This document shows positions 53,540 to 63,488 of a stretch of DNA of 64,000 nucleotides, one piece after another. Location: the IMG/VR virus record IMGVR_UViG_3300023109_000007, positions 62,001-126,000 of that record; one strand, written 5' to 3'. Position 1 is the first letter of the stretch. Each line of letters begins with the position of its first letter. The notes beneath the pieces were generated by a model that did no database searches, was not told the DNA's origin, and was given only the letters and a program-made list of their open reading frames with translations. The DNA is from a virus. A program made the translations under genes and the position numbers.

Positions 53540-55564
53540 ATGGCAGAATTTAAACTAGGTAGAATTAGGTTTGTCTGGAAAAACAATTGGACAACCAGTA
53601 CCACATACTATAAAGACGATGTTGTCTTTAACGGCGGCAGAATGTATATTTGTGTCATTGGACACGAAAGTCAGGCAAACTTTTATAGTGACTTTGACGT
53701 TGTTCCGCCAAAATGGAATATTGTCAGTGATGGATTTCAGTGGAAAGGTGACTGGTCAACAGGCACAGCATACATCTTTAATGACATTGTAAAATACGGC
53801 GCTCGCTTGTATGTAGCAACAGCAGTACATACATCACAAGCATCTGCTAATGACGGATTAGAAGCTGATATTGGAAACTGGGATGTCTTTGGCGAAGGCT
53901 TAGACTTCAAAAGTACATGGTCAGTAAGCACGAAATATAAAATAAACGACCTAGTTAAATATGGCGGCTATTCATATGTATGTATTACTCCACATACATC
54001 GTCAGCAACAGCATCGCTTGGTTTAGAAGCAGATCAATCTAAATGGTCCGTTCTTAATGCAGGTATTGAATACAAAGGTAACTGGCAAGGTTCTGCAACA
54101 AGATATAAAATAAATGATGTTGTTAAGTACGGTGCAAGTCTTTGGCTTGCAACAACTGCTCATTCAAGTACTAATAACTTTTCAACAGATGAGTCAAATT
54201 GGACACAGTTTGTTCAAGGTTTCCAATTTGAAGATGATTGGGATACTTACAAAGTTTACCAAAAAGGTGATGTTGTTAGATACGGTGGTAATCAGTATGT
54301 AGCATTAGAAAACCATACAGGATCACGTCCAACAGATGAAACAGATGATCCTAATAACTGGCAGCTATTTACAGAAAACTTTAGATTCTTAAACGCTTGG
54401 GGCGAAGACTCAACTAACCAAGATTATAAAGTTGGTGAAGTTGTTAAGCACGGCGGATACACATACTTGTGTATTAAAGACAGTAATAACAATGAACCAC
54501 CAGACGCAACATATTGGACAAGACTAAACAGTGGCTTTAATTGGAAGGGCGCATGGGTAGATGATTCACGTTATATATTAGGTGATGTAGTACGTTACGG
54601 ATCAAGCAGTTATGTTTGTGTAAATGCACACTGGTCAGAAGGTGATGACTTTTCAACAGTACAAGTTGGTGCAGCCGGCGGCGGAAATGAAAATTCACGT
54701 CCAGACCGAGACGCAACAGGTACATACTGGAACGTTCTAACAGTTGGTAGTGAAGCAGAATTCCTAACTACAAAAGGCGACTTAGTTTATTACGGCGGTG
54801 CAGGTCCAACAAGATTACCAGTAGGTAGCGAAGGACAAGTATTACGTGTAAGCGACGGAGCAATTCCAGAATGGTCATACTTGGGCGCAACAGACGATGT
54901 TTACTATGTTGCACCACATGGTGTTGATAAGCCTGCTCCAGATGCAGGACGCACAATTGATAAGCCTTTCAAAACTATTAGATATGCATGTGAAGCAATT
55001 GAAAATGGATCAAGAGTTCCAGCAGTTGCACGTATGTTAGAATTAAACAGACAATTTATAACAAGAGAAATTGTTGAGTGGACAGATTATCAAGTAACAA
55101 ATAACATTGCTCCTTTCACAGCAGCATTTACATATGCACAAGAAAAATGTGAAAGAGATATGGGTTTCATTGTTGACGCCTTTATATATGATTTAACACA
55201 TGGCGGAAATGTAAAATCAAGAGAAGCAGCATTACGTTATGTAAGAGATCCAGGAAAATTTTATGCACTTGGTCAAGAAGCAGAAACTGTAGCTAGTATT
55301 AACTACGGCATTGCATTGATACAAAAAGTGCTTCTAGGTGAAGCACCAGCAGTAAATTACCAAACAACAAACGGTGATAATTCAACAGCAGTAGTTGCAC
55401 AGTATTTTGATACTAACTTTACTAGCTTAGATACACTAGAATATAACGGAGCCGGAGGCTCTACAGGAACAGCATTGGGCGTTAACGCATCTATCCAAGA
55501 TCCAGATGCAACTGGTAGTGGCGGCTACGGCGGTGGCGACAATGACGGCGGAGGATACTACTAA
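53540..55564 (+). CDS. Adhesin N-terminal half with seven carbohydrate-binding-like repeats
   Basis: 674 residues. Seven CBM5/12-like modules fill residues 1-400 (WKGDWSTGTAYIFNDIVKYG and so on), paralogous to the start of the gene at 47722. The beta-helix entry (VYYVAPHGVDKP..DAG, then PFKTIRYACEA) follows, but instead of continuing it enters a helical segment (KCERDMGFIVDAFIYDLTHG) and stops after a Gly-rich tail. The remainder of the ancestral protein corresponds to the next gene, whose ATG overlaps this stop (TAATG). Confidence 0.84.
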   Translation: MAEFKLGRIRFVWKNNWTTSTTYYKDDVVFNGGRMYICVIGHESQANFYSDFDVVPPKWNIVSDGFQWKGDWSTGTAYIFNDIVKYGARLYVATAVHTSQASANDGLEADIGNWDVFGEGLDFKSTWSVSTKYKINDLVKYGGYSYVCITPHTSSATASLGLEADQSKWSVLNAGIEYKGNWQGSATRYKINDVVKYGASLWLATTAHSSTNNFSTDESNWTQFVQGFQFEDDWDTYKVYQKGDVVRYGGNQYVALENHTGSRPTDETDDPNNWQLFTENFRFLNAWGEDSTNQDYKVGEVVKHGGYTYLCIKDSNNNEPPDATYWTRLNSGFNWKGAWVDDSRYILGDVVRYGSSSYVCVNAHWSEGDDFSTVQVGAAGGGNENSRPDRDATGTYWNVLTVGSEAEFLTTKGDLVYYGGAGPTRLPVGSEGQVLRVSDGAIPEWSYLGATDDVYYVAPHGVDKPAPDAGRTIDKPFKTIRYACEAIENGSRVPAVARMLELNRQFITREIVEWTDYQVTNNIAPFTAAFTYAQEKCERDMGFIVDAFIYDLTHGGNVKSREAALRYVRDPGKFYALGQEAETVASINYGIALIQKVLLGEAPAVNYQTTNGDNSTAVVAQYFDTNFTSLDTLEYNGAGGSTGTALGVNASIQDPDATGSGGYGGGDNDGGGYY

Positions 55565-58500
55565 TGGCTACAGTATTTGAAAGAGTACAATCGCTCGGTG
55601 AAATAATTACCGATGCAGTAACAGCAGGTGTGGATACTAATGTACCACCCAGAGAAATTAGGAACAGTTTAGTAAAAGTAGCAACAGGTACTTATACTGA
55701 AGTGCTTCCGATACGTGTTCCAGCAGAAACATGTATTATAGGTGACGAATTACGTTCAACTAACGTACAACCTAGAAAAGCAACAAACGCTACACTAACT
55801 CCTAGAAAGGACTTTAGATTTAGCCATCATGCATTAAACAGACTTACTGAAATTATTGGTGATGTTGTAGACGGTACCTCCGTAACGCCAACATCAGGAA
55901 ATAACGTAACTCAGTTTGCACAATTTCCATTAGGTCAGCCTGCAGAAAGAGATTCTGCAGAAATGCTTTCAAAAATACTAATAAGAAATATTGACTCTTC
56001 ATTACAAACACAGCTAGGAAGAGAAATTCCAGCAAGTGCTTCAACAGATGGAGATTTTCAAAAAGCAGCTGACATGATTAGTATAAACAAAGAGTTTATA
56101 CAACAAGAAGTTATTGCTTACATTAAAGACCAGTATCCAAACTTAGATTATAGTAGAACATCATGCAAAAAAGATGTTGCATTTATTTCAGATGCAGTTG
56201 TATACGACTTAGTATATACAGGTAACTGGCAAAGTATTCAAGCAGGTCTTGCATATTATGACGGTAGTACAGGTAATCTACAAATTGATAGTGAAGAAAA
56301 AACAGCAACTATTGCTGCATATACACACTTAAAAGATGTATTAAAGCAAATAGGTAGAAGTACAGCAGTTAGCCCACAGTACTCAACAGGTGGCGCAGCT
56401 CAGTTCTTAGGCGATGGCGGCTCAGTTGCAGCGTCAACAGCTATTGACGGCTTAGTAGATGATATTATTACAATAATTAATCTAGGACCTGACAATGCTC
56501 CAACAATTACATATCCAAATGTAGCAGGCGTTGCAGCAGGACTTACAGGTGCTTCAACAACATTACTTACAAAGTATACAGATATTAAAGAAGGTGCTAT
56601 TGACTTTATAAGCAAAAACTTTGGTAGCTTTAGATATAATGCTACAACTTGTCGTAGAGACTTAGGACGCATACTTACAGACGTTGCACTAGACGTTGCA
56701 TTAGGTACAAACTATAATGCAGTGTTCAACGGTATTTCATATACACGCCCTGTAAATGCATATAACTTGCAAACACAGCGTACAGAAACTTCAGGTGCTA
56801 TTAGATTTGCAAAAGGTCAAGCAGGCGCAGCATTAACTGATGCAACTGCACTTAGTAGAAGTAACGCAGCATTTGATGAAATATTAGATATCTTAGACAA
56901 TAGTTCAATTTACACAACTGGAGCAGTACCAGGTGACGGACTTGCAGATGCACTAAGTTTACCAACAGGATTAAGTTCAGCAGATCAAACAAATGCTGCT
57001 GCACAGCTAGATGCTAACAGAGTGTTTATTGCAGCTGACGTTAATGCTTATGTAGCAGCTACATATCCATCATTAACATATGACGCAGCAAAATGTGCAA
57101 GAGATGTAGGATATATATTAGATGCTTTAAGATATGATATATTATATGGCGGAAACAGTGCTTCAATAAGAATTGCTCAATCGTACTTTGGTAGCACAGG
57201 TGCAGCTTATCCAGCAGGTCAAATTACTGAAACAGCAGCAGCTTATACACATATGAAAAGTATCTTAGATGATATCATTGAAGAAACATCTATTACTCCG
57301 CAAACAGGTAATACTGAAACACAAAACACTGCAGGAACAGCAGGTACTAGTACAGAATCTACTACTGCTCAAAATAATTTACAAGTTACAATTGATGCAA
57401 TTACAGCAGGTAACACAGATAGTTTACCTACAACAGTATTTCCAAACTTAGCTACACTAGGTGTTAGTGGAACATTACAAACTGAGAAAGCTGCTATAGA
57501 TACAGCACAGCCTACTATTATACTTGATACAATACAGTATATTAATACAACATACAGTGACTTTAAATATAACCAAGCTAAGTGTATGAGAGACATTGGA
57601 TTGATTCTTGATGCTGCTCGTTACGATTGGCAGCTAGGATCTAACTTTGCAGGTATGGTTGCAGCAATGAGTTATTTGCGTAGACCAAGTGCAAAAGTTA
57701 GGGATGAACAAAAAGCAGCTTCACTAGCATCATTTAAATATGCAAAAGAACAAGCAAAATTAAATGTAGGCGGTGATGCAACAGCTATTGCAGGATTAGA
57801 AACTACATTTGAATGGATTGATAATGTATTATTTGGTGGTTCAAACGAAGGATCAAATAGACAAACTGATGAATTTAATGTATATGCAGCAAGACGTCAA
57901 TTAGAACTTAATAAAGAATTTATTAAAGAAGAACTAACAACTAAAGTTAACAACTTCTTTAAAGGTACAAGTAGTGAAATTGGCGCAGCAAACATAATTA
58001 CAATTTCAAGTACTAACTGGTTGCACTTAGGTATGGAAATTAAGTTTGATAGTATACTTACAGGTGTTCCTGAAATAGTCGAAGGTCAAACTTACTATGT
58101 ACGTACAATTGTTGACGGTACACACTTTACAATATCAGAAACATACGGCGGCGCTGAACATACACTTAATCAAAGTACTACAGGTACAATGAATATACTT
58201 CCAGTATACGAATACAACACAACATTATGTAAACGTGATATTGATTCATATATTGACGCAATTAAAGAAGATATGACATGGCCAGCTAATTATCGTAGAG
58301 ATTATACAGATAGTATTTCTTGTGTATATCCAGGTATATATAAAACACGTTATGCAGCTAGATACTATGTAAATAGTGTAATTGGTTCGCAAGAAGAAGA
58401 TTTCTACTACTTACGTAACGGTACTGGCATAAGACTACAAACGCTTCAAGGACTAGACGGCGACCTAAGTCCAAACAATGCCCTTGGCACTAAACGTCCA

Positions 58501-61500
58501 ACAGCTGGTGCTGTTTGTTCGTTAGATCCAGGTTGGGGTCCAAATGATGAAGATGTTTGGATTATTTCAAGATCACCATATGTACAAAACTGTACAACAT
58601 TTGGTAACGCAGCAGTTGGACAAAAAATTGACGGTGCGCTACACAATGGCGGTAACGACTCAATTGTTAGTAACGACTTTACACAAGTTATTAGTAACGG
58701 TATTGGTGCATGGATTACAAACAACGGTAGAGCAGAGCTTGTGTCAGTGTTTACATATTATGCACACATTGGCTACCTTGCAGAAAACGGCGGCAGAATA
58801 CGTGCTACTAACGGTAACAACTCATACGGGTCGTTTGGTTCTGTAGCAGAAGGCGTTGATCCTTTTGAAACACCAATTACAGGTATTGTTGATAACAAGT
58901 CACAATATAACGCAACTGTTGTTTCAGTAGAGAGTGATGCAGATAAACTGTTTAGCTTTGAATATTCGCATATGGGTAGTGACTATACTGTAGTTAACTA
59001 TGATATATTTGGACCAGGTGATGGTGAAGTTATTGAAGGTGACGAATTCCGTGACGATGGTGTGTTTAATGTTAGAATACTTGATTTAGATGATTCAAGT
59101 GGTGAACTAGGAGGTAGTGGTTATGTAAACGTACAAAACACTGCACAGTCTGGTACTACAACATCACTTACACTTGCAGCTACAGACGGTAACATTTCGA
59201 GTGCTTATCCAGGTATGAAAGTATTTGTTACAGGTGGTAATGGTGTTGGACAACATGCTATTGTTAAAGCATACAACTCAGGATCTAAACAAGCAGACAT
59301 TGTTAGAGAAACTGAAACAGTCTTAACAGCAGGTAGTTTTGTTACTAGTGATTTGTATAGAATTGACGAACTAGGTACAACAGACTTTACACTAATAAGT
59401 AGTTTAACAAATCCACAGCCAGGACAGATATTTTCAGCAACAGGTGCAGGCGCCGGCGACGGTAAAGCAACTAAGGTAGTTGATGGTTGGGATCATCATG
59501 TTAAAGGAACAACAATCGTTGCTCCAAACAGTAGTTCAACATATGTTATTGAACCACAAGCATTCTTTGATGCACCAACTGCTCCAAACGCAACAACAGC
59601 AGATAGAGCTCAATCAAGAACATTTGAAGATACAGTTTATGCAGAAACTGCAAAACTTTATAGCGCAGTAGGAGTTACAACTTACAGTGGTACATTTGGA
59701 GCTGATGCTACATTTAATATTACTAGAAACGGTAGCAAGTACTTTGTTGATATCGCCGGCGGCGGTAGAAACTACGCAAGATTAGAAACTATTACTCTTG
59801 CTGGTACAAGCATGGATGGTGCTACACCAGCAAACGATATTACAGTTACAGTAACATCAGTTAACTCAGCAACAGGTGCAATAACAGGCATTGACTTTGC
59901 TGGCTTTGGTAGAGCAGGACAATTTGTAAGTGTTACAGCAGGCGCTGAAGTACAATTAAGTGTCGACGGTACAACATGGACAGAAGTTACACTTCCAGGA
60001 GCAGCACCAACTGGTCAAGTAAGAATTGCAACTGGTCTTATATTTGATGGTAGTTCGTTACTACGTGATAGTGCTACAGTTATTGTTGCACAAACAAGTA
60101 CTAATGCTAATAACATTTGGTATGCTACAGACGATTTAACAAGTTGGACAAATACTACACTAACTGGTGCTACTATTAACCAACCAATTGATATTGCGTT
60201 TGGTAGTGGTAAGTTTATGGTTGTACATGCAGGTAGCGACAGTCACTTCTTTAGTGAAGATGGCGGCGTTAACTGGACAGAAAAAGCAAGCACACTTCCT
60301 GCAACAGGTTATGAATTAGTAACTTATGGACAAGGTAAGTTTGTTGCAGTTGATAAAGTTACAGCAAATGTAGCGTATATTGATCAACTACAAGCAACAC
60401 TATCAGGAACTTGGCAGATACAGACACTTCCAAATGCAGATAACTGGGCTGATATTGCTTATGGTAACAATAGATTTGTAATTGTAAGTAATAACAATAA
60501 TAGAGGTGCATTAAGTGTAGACGGCGGAGATACTTGGTCAGAGATTACACTACCATCGGGAGCGTACAGTAGTATTGCTTACGGTCAAGGTGTGTTTGGA
60601 GCAACTAGAACAGATAGTACTAATGTTGCATATTCTGAGTTTGGTAACGAATGGCAAGAAATATCTGTTGGAGACAACAGTGGTCCAATAGCATTTGGTA
60701 ATCCGCAACGTACAGGTGTGTTTAGTGTTAACGGAACTGGCGCAGGAACTACCCACAATTTACTTACAATTGGTTCAAGAGCTAGAGGTAGAGCTGGCGT
60801 AGCAAGTGAAAAAGTATTTGAAATTAGACTAACAGATCCAGGTTCAAACTATTTAGGTGCAGAAGCTCCAAAAGCATACATATATGATCCAAACAACATT
60901 TATGATGTTGTAGTTGAAACAAGAGTTGGCAAAGGTGTTGTTGGACAACCTAGCTTTGCTAATAGAGGATCAGGATTTATTAGTGCAAGTGCAGAAGTTA
61001 ATGCTGCAAGTTCAAATGGTGTTGCAGACTTCTTCCAAACAGGTACATTTGTTGCTGTAAGAAGACTTACTGAAAGACCAATTGCTGGTTCAAACGTTGT
61101 ATTTGGTAGCTTACCAGACAAGACATTTAAACTAGTTAATATTGTATCGTTTGTAGGCGATGAGCCAGGAACATATACAGCGTTCTTAAACTTATCACCA
61201 CAGATGTCAGTAGTAGATGCTCCAGTAGATGGCGATAGTGTAACACTTAGAATACGTTACTCACAAGTACGTCTAACAGGACATGATTTCTTAGACATTG
61301 GTACAGGCGGATTTCAAACTACTAATTATCCAGGACTTCCTACAATAGACCCGGATCAAACAACAGAAACAAGAGTTGGCGGCGGCGGACGGGTGTTCTT
61401 TACAACAACTGACCAAGACGGTAACTTTAGAGCAGGTGATTTGTTCAGTATTGAACAGTCAACTGGTATTGCAACGTTGAATGCTGATGCATTTAACATT

Positions 61501-61824
61501 GCTGGTCTCCAAGAACTTTCACTAGGTGAAGTTACACTAGGCGGTGCTTCAGCAAGCATTAGCGAGTTCTCAACAGACCCATTCTTCACTGCTAACAGTG
61601 ATACAGTTGTGCCAACTCAACGTGCGATTAAAGCGTACATTGAAGCACAAATTGGTGGCGGTGGTGCGTCACTTAACGTTAACAGTGTAACAGCTGGTGA
61701 GATTTTCATTGCAGGTAATACTATTACAACCATCACTGACCCAGTGATAAATATACAAGCGAAGATGAATTTCCAAGGCGGGGTAGTTGGACTACCAATA
61801 GCATATAATTACTTCTTAAGATAA
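55564..61824 (+). CDS. Giant adhesin, counterpart of the C-terminal part of the 47722 protein
   Basis: 2,086 residues, largest complete gene here. It opens in the middle of a beta-helix (VKVATGTYTEVLPIRVP, GDELRSTNV), so with 53540 it equals one 47722-type protein. Residues about 60-880 contain four repeats of a helical unit (C.RD.G.I.DA..YD...G.N), expanded relative to the paralogue. Residues about 985-1100 match SLDPGWGP, RSPYVQN, FTYYAHIGYLA and RATNGNNSYG. About 1454-1712 is propeller-like (AYGNNRFVIVS, DGG.TWSEITLP). C-terminal FLDIGTGGF and TDQDGNFRAGDLF are as in 47722. Translationally coupled to 53540. Confidence 0.84.
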   Translation: MATVFERVQSLGEIITDAVTAGVDTNVPPREIRNSLVKVATGTYTEVLPIRVPAETCIIGDELRSTNVQPRKATNATLTPRKDFRFSHHALNRLTEIIGDVVDGTSVTPTSGNNVTQFAQFPLGQPAERDSAEMLSKILIRNIDSSLQTQLGREIPASASTDGDFQKAADMISINKEFIQQEVIAYIKDQYPNLDYSRTSCKKDVAFISDAVVYDLVYTGNWQSIQAGLAYYDGSTGNLQIDSEEKTATIAAYTHLKDVLKQIGRSTAVSPQYSTGGAAQFLGDGGSVAASTAIDGLVDDIITIINLGPDNAPTITYPNVAGVAAGLTGASTTLLTKYTDIKEGAIDFISKNFGSFRYNATTCRRDLGRILTDVALDVALGTNYNAVFNGISYTRPVNAYNLQTQRTETSGAIRFAKGQAGAALTDATALSRSNAAFDEILDILDNSSIYTTGAVPGDGLADALSLPTGLSSADQTNAAAQLDANRVFIAADVNAYVAATYPSLTYDAAKCARDVGYILDALRYDILYGGNSASIRIAQSYFGSTGAAYPAGQITETAAAYTHMKSILDDIIEETSITPQTGNTETQNTAGTAGTSTESTTAQNNLQVTIDAITAGNTDSLPTTVFPNLATLGVSGTLQTEKAAIDTAQPTIILDTIQYINTTYSDFKYNQAKCMRDIGLILDAARYDWQLGSNFAGMVAAMSYLRRPSAKVRDEQKAASLASFKYAKEQAKLNVGGDATAIAGLETTFEWIDNVLFGGSNEGSNRQTDEFNVYAARRQLELNKEFIKEELTTKVNNFFKGTSSEIGAANIITISSTNWLHLGMEIKFDSILTGVPEIVEGQTYYVRTIVDGTHFTISETYGGAEHTLNQSTTGTMNILPVYEYNTTLCKRDIDSYIDAIKEDMTWPANYRRDYTDSISCVYPGIYKTRYAARYYVNSVIGSQEEDFYYLRNGTGIRLQTLQGLDGDLSPNNALGTKRPTAGAVCSLDPGWGPNDEDVWIISRSPYVQNCTTFGNAAVGQKIDGALHNGGNDSIVSNDFTQVISNGIGAWITNNGRAELVSVFTYYAHIGYLAENGGRIRATNGNNSYGSFGSVAEGVDPFETPITGIVDNKSQYNATVVSVESDADKLFSFEYSHMGSDYTVVNYDIFGPGDGEVIEGDEFRDDGVFNVRILDLDDSSGELGGSGYVNVQNTAQSGTTTSLTLAATDGNISSAYPGMKVFVTGGNGVGQHAIVKAYNSGSKQADIVRETETVLTAGSFVTSDLYRIDELGTTDFTLISSLTNPQPGQIFSATGAGAGDGKATKVVDGWDHHVKGTTIVAPNSSSTYVIEPQAFFDAPTAPNATTADRAQSRTFEDTVYAETAKLYSAVGVTTYSGTFGADATFNITRNGSKYFVDIAGGGRNYARLETITLAGTSMDGATPANDITVTVTSVNSATGAITGIDFAGFGRAGQFVSVTAGAEVQLSVDGTTWTEVTLPGAAPTGQVRIATGLIFDGSSLLRDSATVIVAQTSTNANNIWYATDDLTSWTNTTLTGATINQPIDIAFGSGKFMVVHAGSDSHFFSEDGGVNWTEKASTLPATGYELVTYGQGKFVAVDKVTANVAYIDQLQATLSGTWQIQTLPNADNWADIAYGNNRFVIVSNNNNRGALSVDGGDTWSEITLPSGAYSSIAYGQGVFGATRTDSTNVAYSEFGNEWQEISVGDNSGPIAFGNPQRTGVFSVNGTGAGTTHNLLTIGSRARGRAGVASEKVFEIRLTDPGSNYLGAEAPKAYIYDPNNIYDVVVETRVGKGVVGQPSFANRGSGFISASAEVNAASSNGVADFFQTGTFVAVRRLTERPIAGSNVVFGSLPDKTFKLVNIVSFVGDEPGTYTAFLNLSPQMSVVDAPVDGDSVTLRIRYSQVRLTGHDFLDIGTGGFQTTNYPGLPTIDPDQTTETRVGGGGRVFFTTTDQDGNFRAGDLFSIEQSTGIATLNADAFNIAGLQELSLGEVTLGGASASISEFSTDPFFTANSDTVVPTQRAIKAYIEAQIGGGGASLNVNSVTAGEIFIAGNTITTITDPVINIQAKMNFQGGVVGLPIAYNYFLR

Positions 61825-61843
61825 GAAAATGGAGACATAAAAA

Positions 61844-62164
61844 ATGGCAAACGGAAGATTAGGAGCAGCAGATCTTGCAGCAGGCGTAGACACAAGTGTT
61901 TATACTGTACCAGAAACAACTTTCTCAGTTGTTACTGTTGCTTTTTGTAATAGAAGCGCAAGTCCAAGAAACATTAGACTTGCAATGGCAACATCAGGAA
62001 CACCAACAAATGCAGATTATTTAGAATATGATGTAGAATTGTTGGGTTACGGTGTTGTTGAGAGAACAGGTATTGTTGCAGATACAGGTAAACAAATTGT
62101 TGTCAGATCAGATGACGCTGACGTTACTTGCATTGTAATGGGACTTGAAACAGCAACAGAATAA
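61844..62164 (+). CDS. Small beta-sandwich-like fibre accessory protein (paralogue 3)
   Basis: 106 residues: FSVVTVAFCNRSASPRNIRL, then DYLEYDVELLGYGVVERTG and a closing VTCIVMGLETATE. Shares length and strand order with proteins at 38368 and 46990 and again follows a giant fibre gene. GGAG lies 9 bases before the ATG. Confidence 0.75.
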   Translation: MANGRLGAADLAAGVDTSVYTVPETTFSVVTVAFCNRSASPRNIRLAMATSGTPTNADYLEYDVELLGYGVVERTGIVADTGKQIVVRSDDADVTCIVMGLETATE

Positions 62165-62174
62165 GGACAGTAAC

Positions 62175-62516
62175 ATGGGTAGAAAAACACACCAAGGTGC
62201 AGTAGGCGCAGGAAAAGTTCAAAAATTTCCAAACGTTGATGCTTCTACAAGTGTAGCAGCAGATGTTAATAAAACATACTGGGTTGATACGAGTTCAGGA
62301 GGTTTAACATTAACACTTCCTTCAGTTCCAGCAAAAGGCGATGCTGTTCGAATTTTCGACGCAGGTTATACTTTTGATACAAACAACTTAACAGTTGCAC
62401 GTAACGGACAACTAGTTATGGGACTCGACGAAGATCTAACAGTTAATACTCAAGGCGCTGCATTTGATCTAGTATACTATAATCCCAGCCGCGGCTGGAG
62501 AATCTACACAACTTAA
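62175..62516 (+). CDS. Small fibre-associated protein
   Basis: 113 residues. Start set at 62175 (MGRKTHQGAVGAGKVQKFP) and not at the in-frame ATG 62145, because that one lies inside the preceding gene and AAGGAC stands 6-9 bases before 62175. A beta-rich pattern (TYWVDTSSGGLTLTLPSVP, GDAVRIFDAG, AFDLVYYNPSRGWRIY) resembles short phage collar/fibre domains. Function not recognised. Confidence 0.78.
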   Translation: MGRKTHQGAVGAGKVQKFPNVDASTSVAADVNKTYWVDTSSGGLTLTLPSVPAKGDAVRIFDAGYTFDTNNLTVARNGQLVMGLDEDLTVNTQGAAFDLVYYNPSRGWRIYTT

Positions 62517-62530
62517 GGAACGCAACTAAT

Positions 62531-63484
62531 ATGGCTTTATATTCAGCATTTAAAAAGATCGACTCGTTCGCTGTTGTAGACCTACAGATTCAAACTGTAG
62601 ATATCGAAAATGATACAGTACAATCAGCTAAGATAGCTGACGGTGCTGTTACAGCAGCTAAGATTGCTTCAGGAGCAGTTACATCAGATAAATTGTCTGC
62701 TTCATTAGATCTTAGTTCAAAAACAGTTACTTATAGACCAATTGTAAATAGTGACTTGTCTAGTAGTGCTGGTATAACAAGTGGTAAACTTGCAGGCGGA
62801 GCTGTTGTTGCTAACTTAGGTTATACACCAGTAAACAAAAGTGGCGACACTATGACTGGCAGACTTAATACTATATCAGGTAGTGCAAGTTCGCCAGCTA
62901 TTAGAGGTTCAAGTGACGGTAACACAGGCATTTATTTTCCGAGTGGTGATGATATGCGCTTTAGTGTTAACGGCAATGATGCAATGCAAATTGATAGTAG
63001 TGCTAGAGTTAGATATCCTCAAAAGCCAGCTTTTGCTGCTGCAGGACGACCAGGATGGTTATATTCTAACTCATATGGCGGTACAGGTTATAGAGAACTA
63101 AATTCAATTATGAATTGGGAAGTAAGCCATCAGTATGGAGGTTCAAACTATAATACTAGTAACGGACGCTACACTGCTCCTGTAGCGGGCTGGTATCACT
63201 TCTCAACTATGTGGTATTTACTTAACAACTCTAACGGTACTAACAGTTACATACATGCATTTATTAGTAGAAACGGAGATCAAGGTACAACACCAACAGG
63301 TAGAACACCTTATACAATGAACATGCACGGTAACAGAAATAACTACGATGACGGTGCAAACTATAATAGTGTATTGTATTTAAACTCTGGACAATATGTA
63401 AGTTTGTATGTTCGTTGGCATGCAAACGGCAACTCAAGACACCACGCAGGTCACCATATCTTTAGTGGACATTTGGTAGGATAA
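62531..63484 (+). CDS. Tail fibre with C1q/TNF-like receptor-binding domain
   Basis: 317 residues. N-terminal MALYSAFKKIDSFAVVDLQI, then tandem IADGAVTAAKIASGAVTSDK repeats typical of fibre shafts, and the common fibre motif YTPVNKSGDTMTG near 100. The C-terminal 140 residues form a jelly-roll of C1q type: GRYTAPVAGWYHFS near 212-225, long loops rich in Asn/Gly/His, and the last strand FSGHLVG. Trimeric C1q-like heads occur on phage fibres and bind surface ligands. A paralogue follows. Confidence 0.86.
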   Translation: MALYSAFKKIDSFAVVDLQIQTVDIENDTVQSAKIADGAVTAAKIASGAVTSDKLSASLDLSSKTVTYRPIVNSDLSSSAGITSGKLAGGAVVANLGYTPVNKSGDTMTGRLNTISGSASSPAIRGSSDGNTGIYFPSGDDMRFSVNGNDAMQIDSSARVRYPQKPAFAAAGRPGWLYSNSYGGTGYRELNSIMNWEVSHQYGGSNYNTSNGRYTAPVAGWYHFSTMWYLLNNSNGTNSYIHAFISRNGDQGTTPTGRTPYTMNMHGNRNNYDDGANYNSVLYLNSGQYVSLYVRWHANGNSRHHAGHHIFSGHLVG

Positions 63485-63488
63485 AGCA

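Noticed and set aside
62145-62174. Earlier ATG for the gene at 62175
   Set aside because: Lies inside the upstream gene, encodes MKQQQNKDSN, and the ribosome site points to 62175.
39287-63484. Diversity-generating retroelement acting on fibre genes
   Set aside because: No reverse transcriptase and no template/variable repeat pair noticed in the window.
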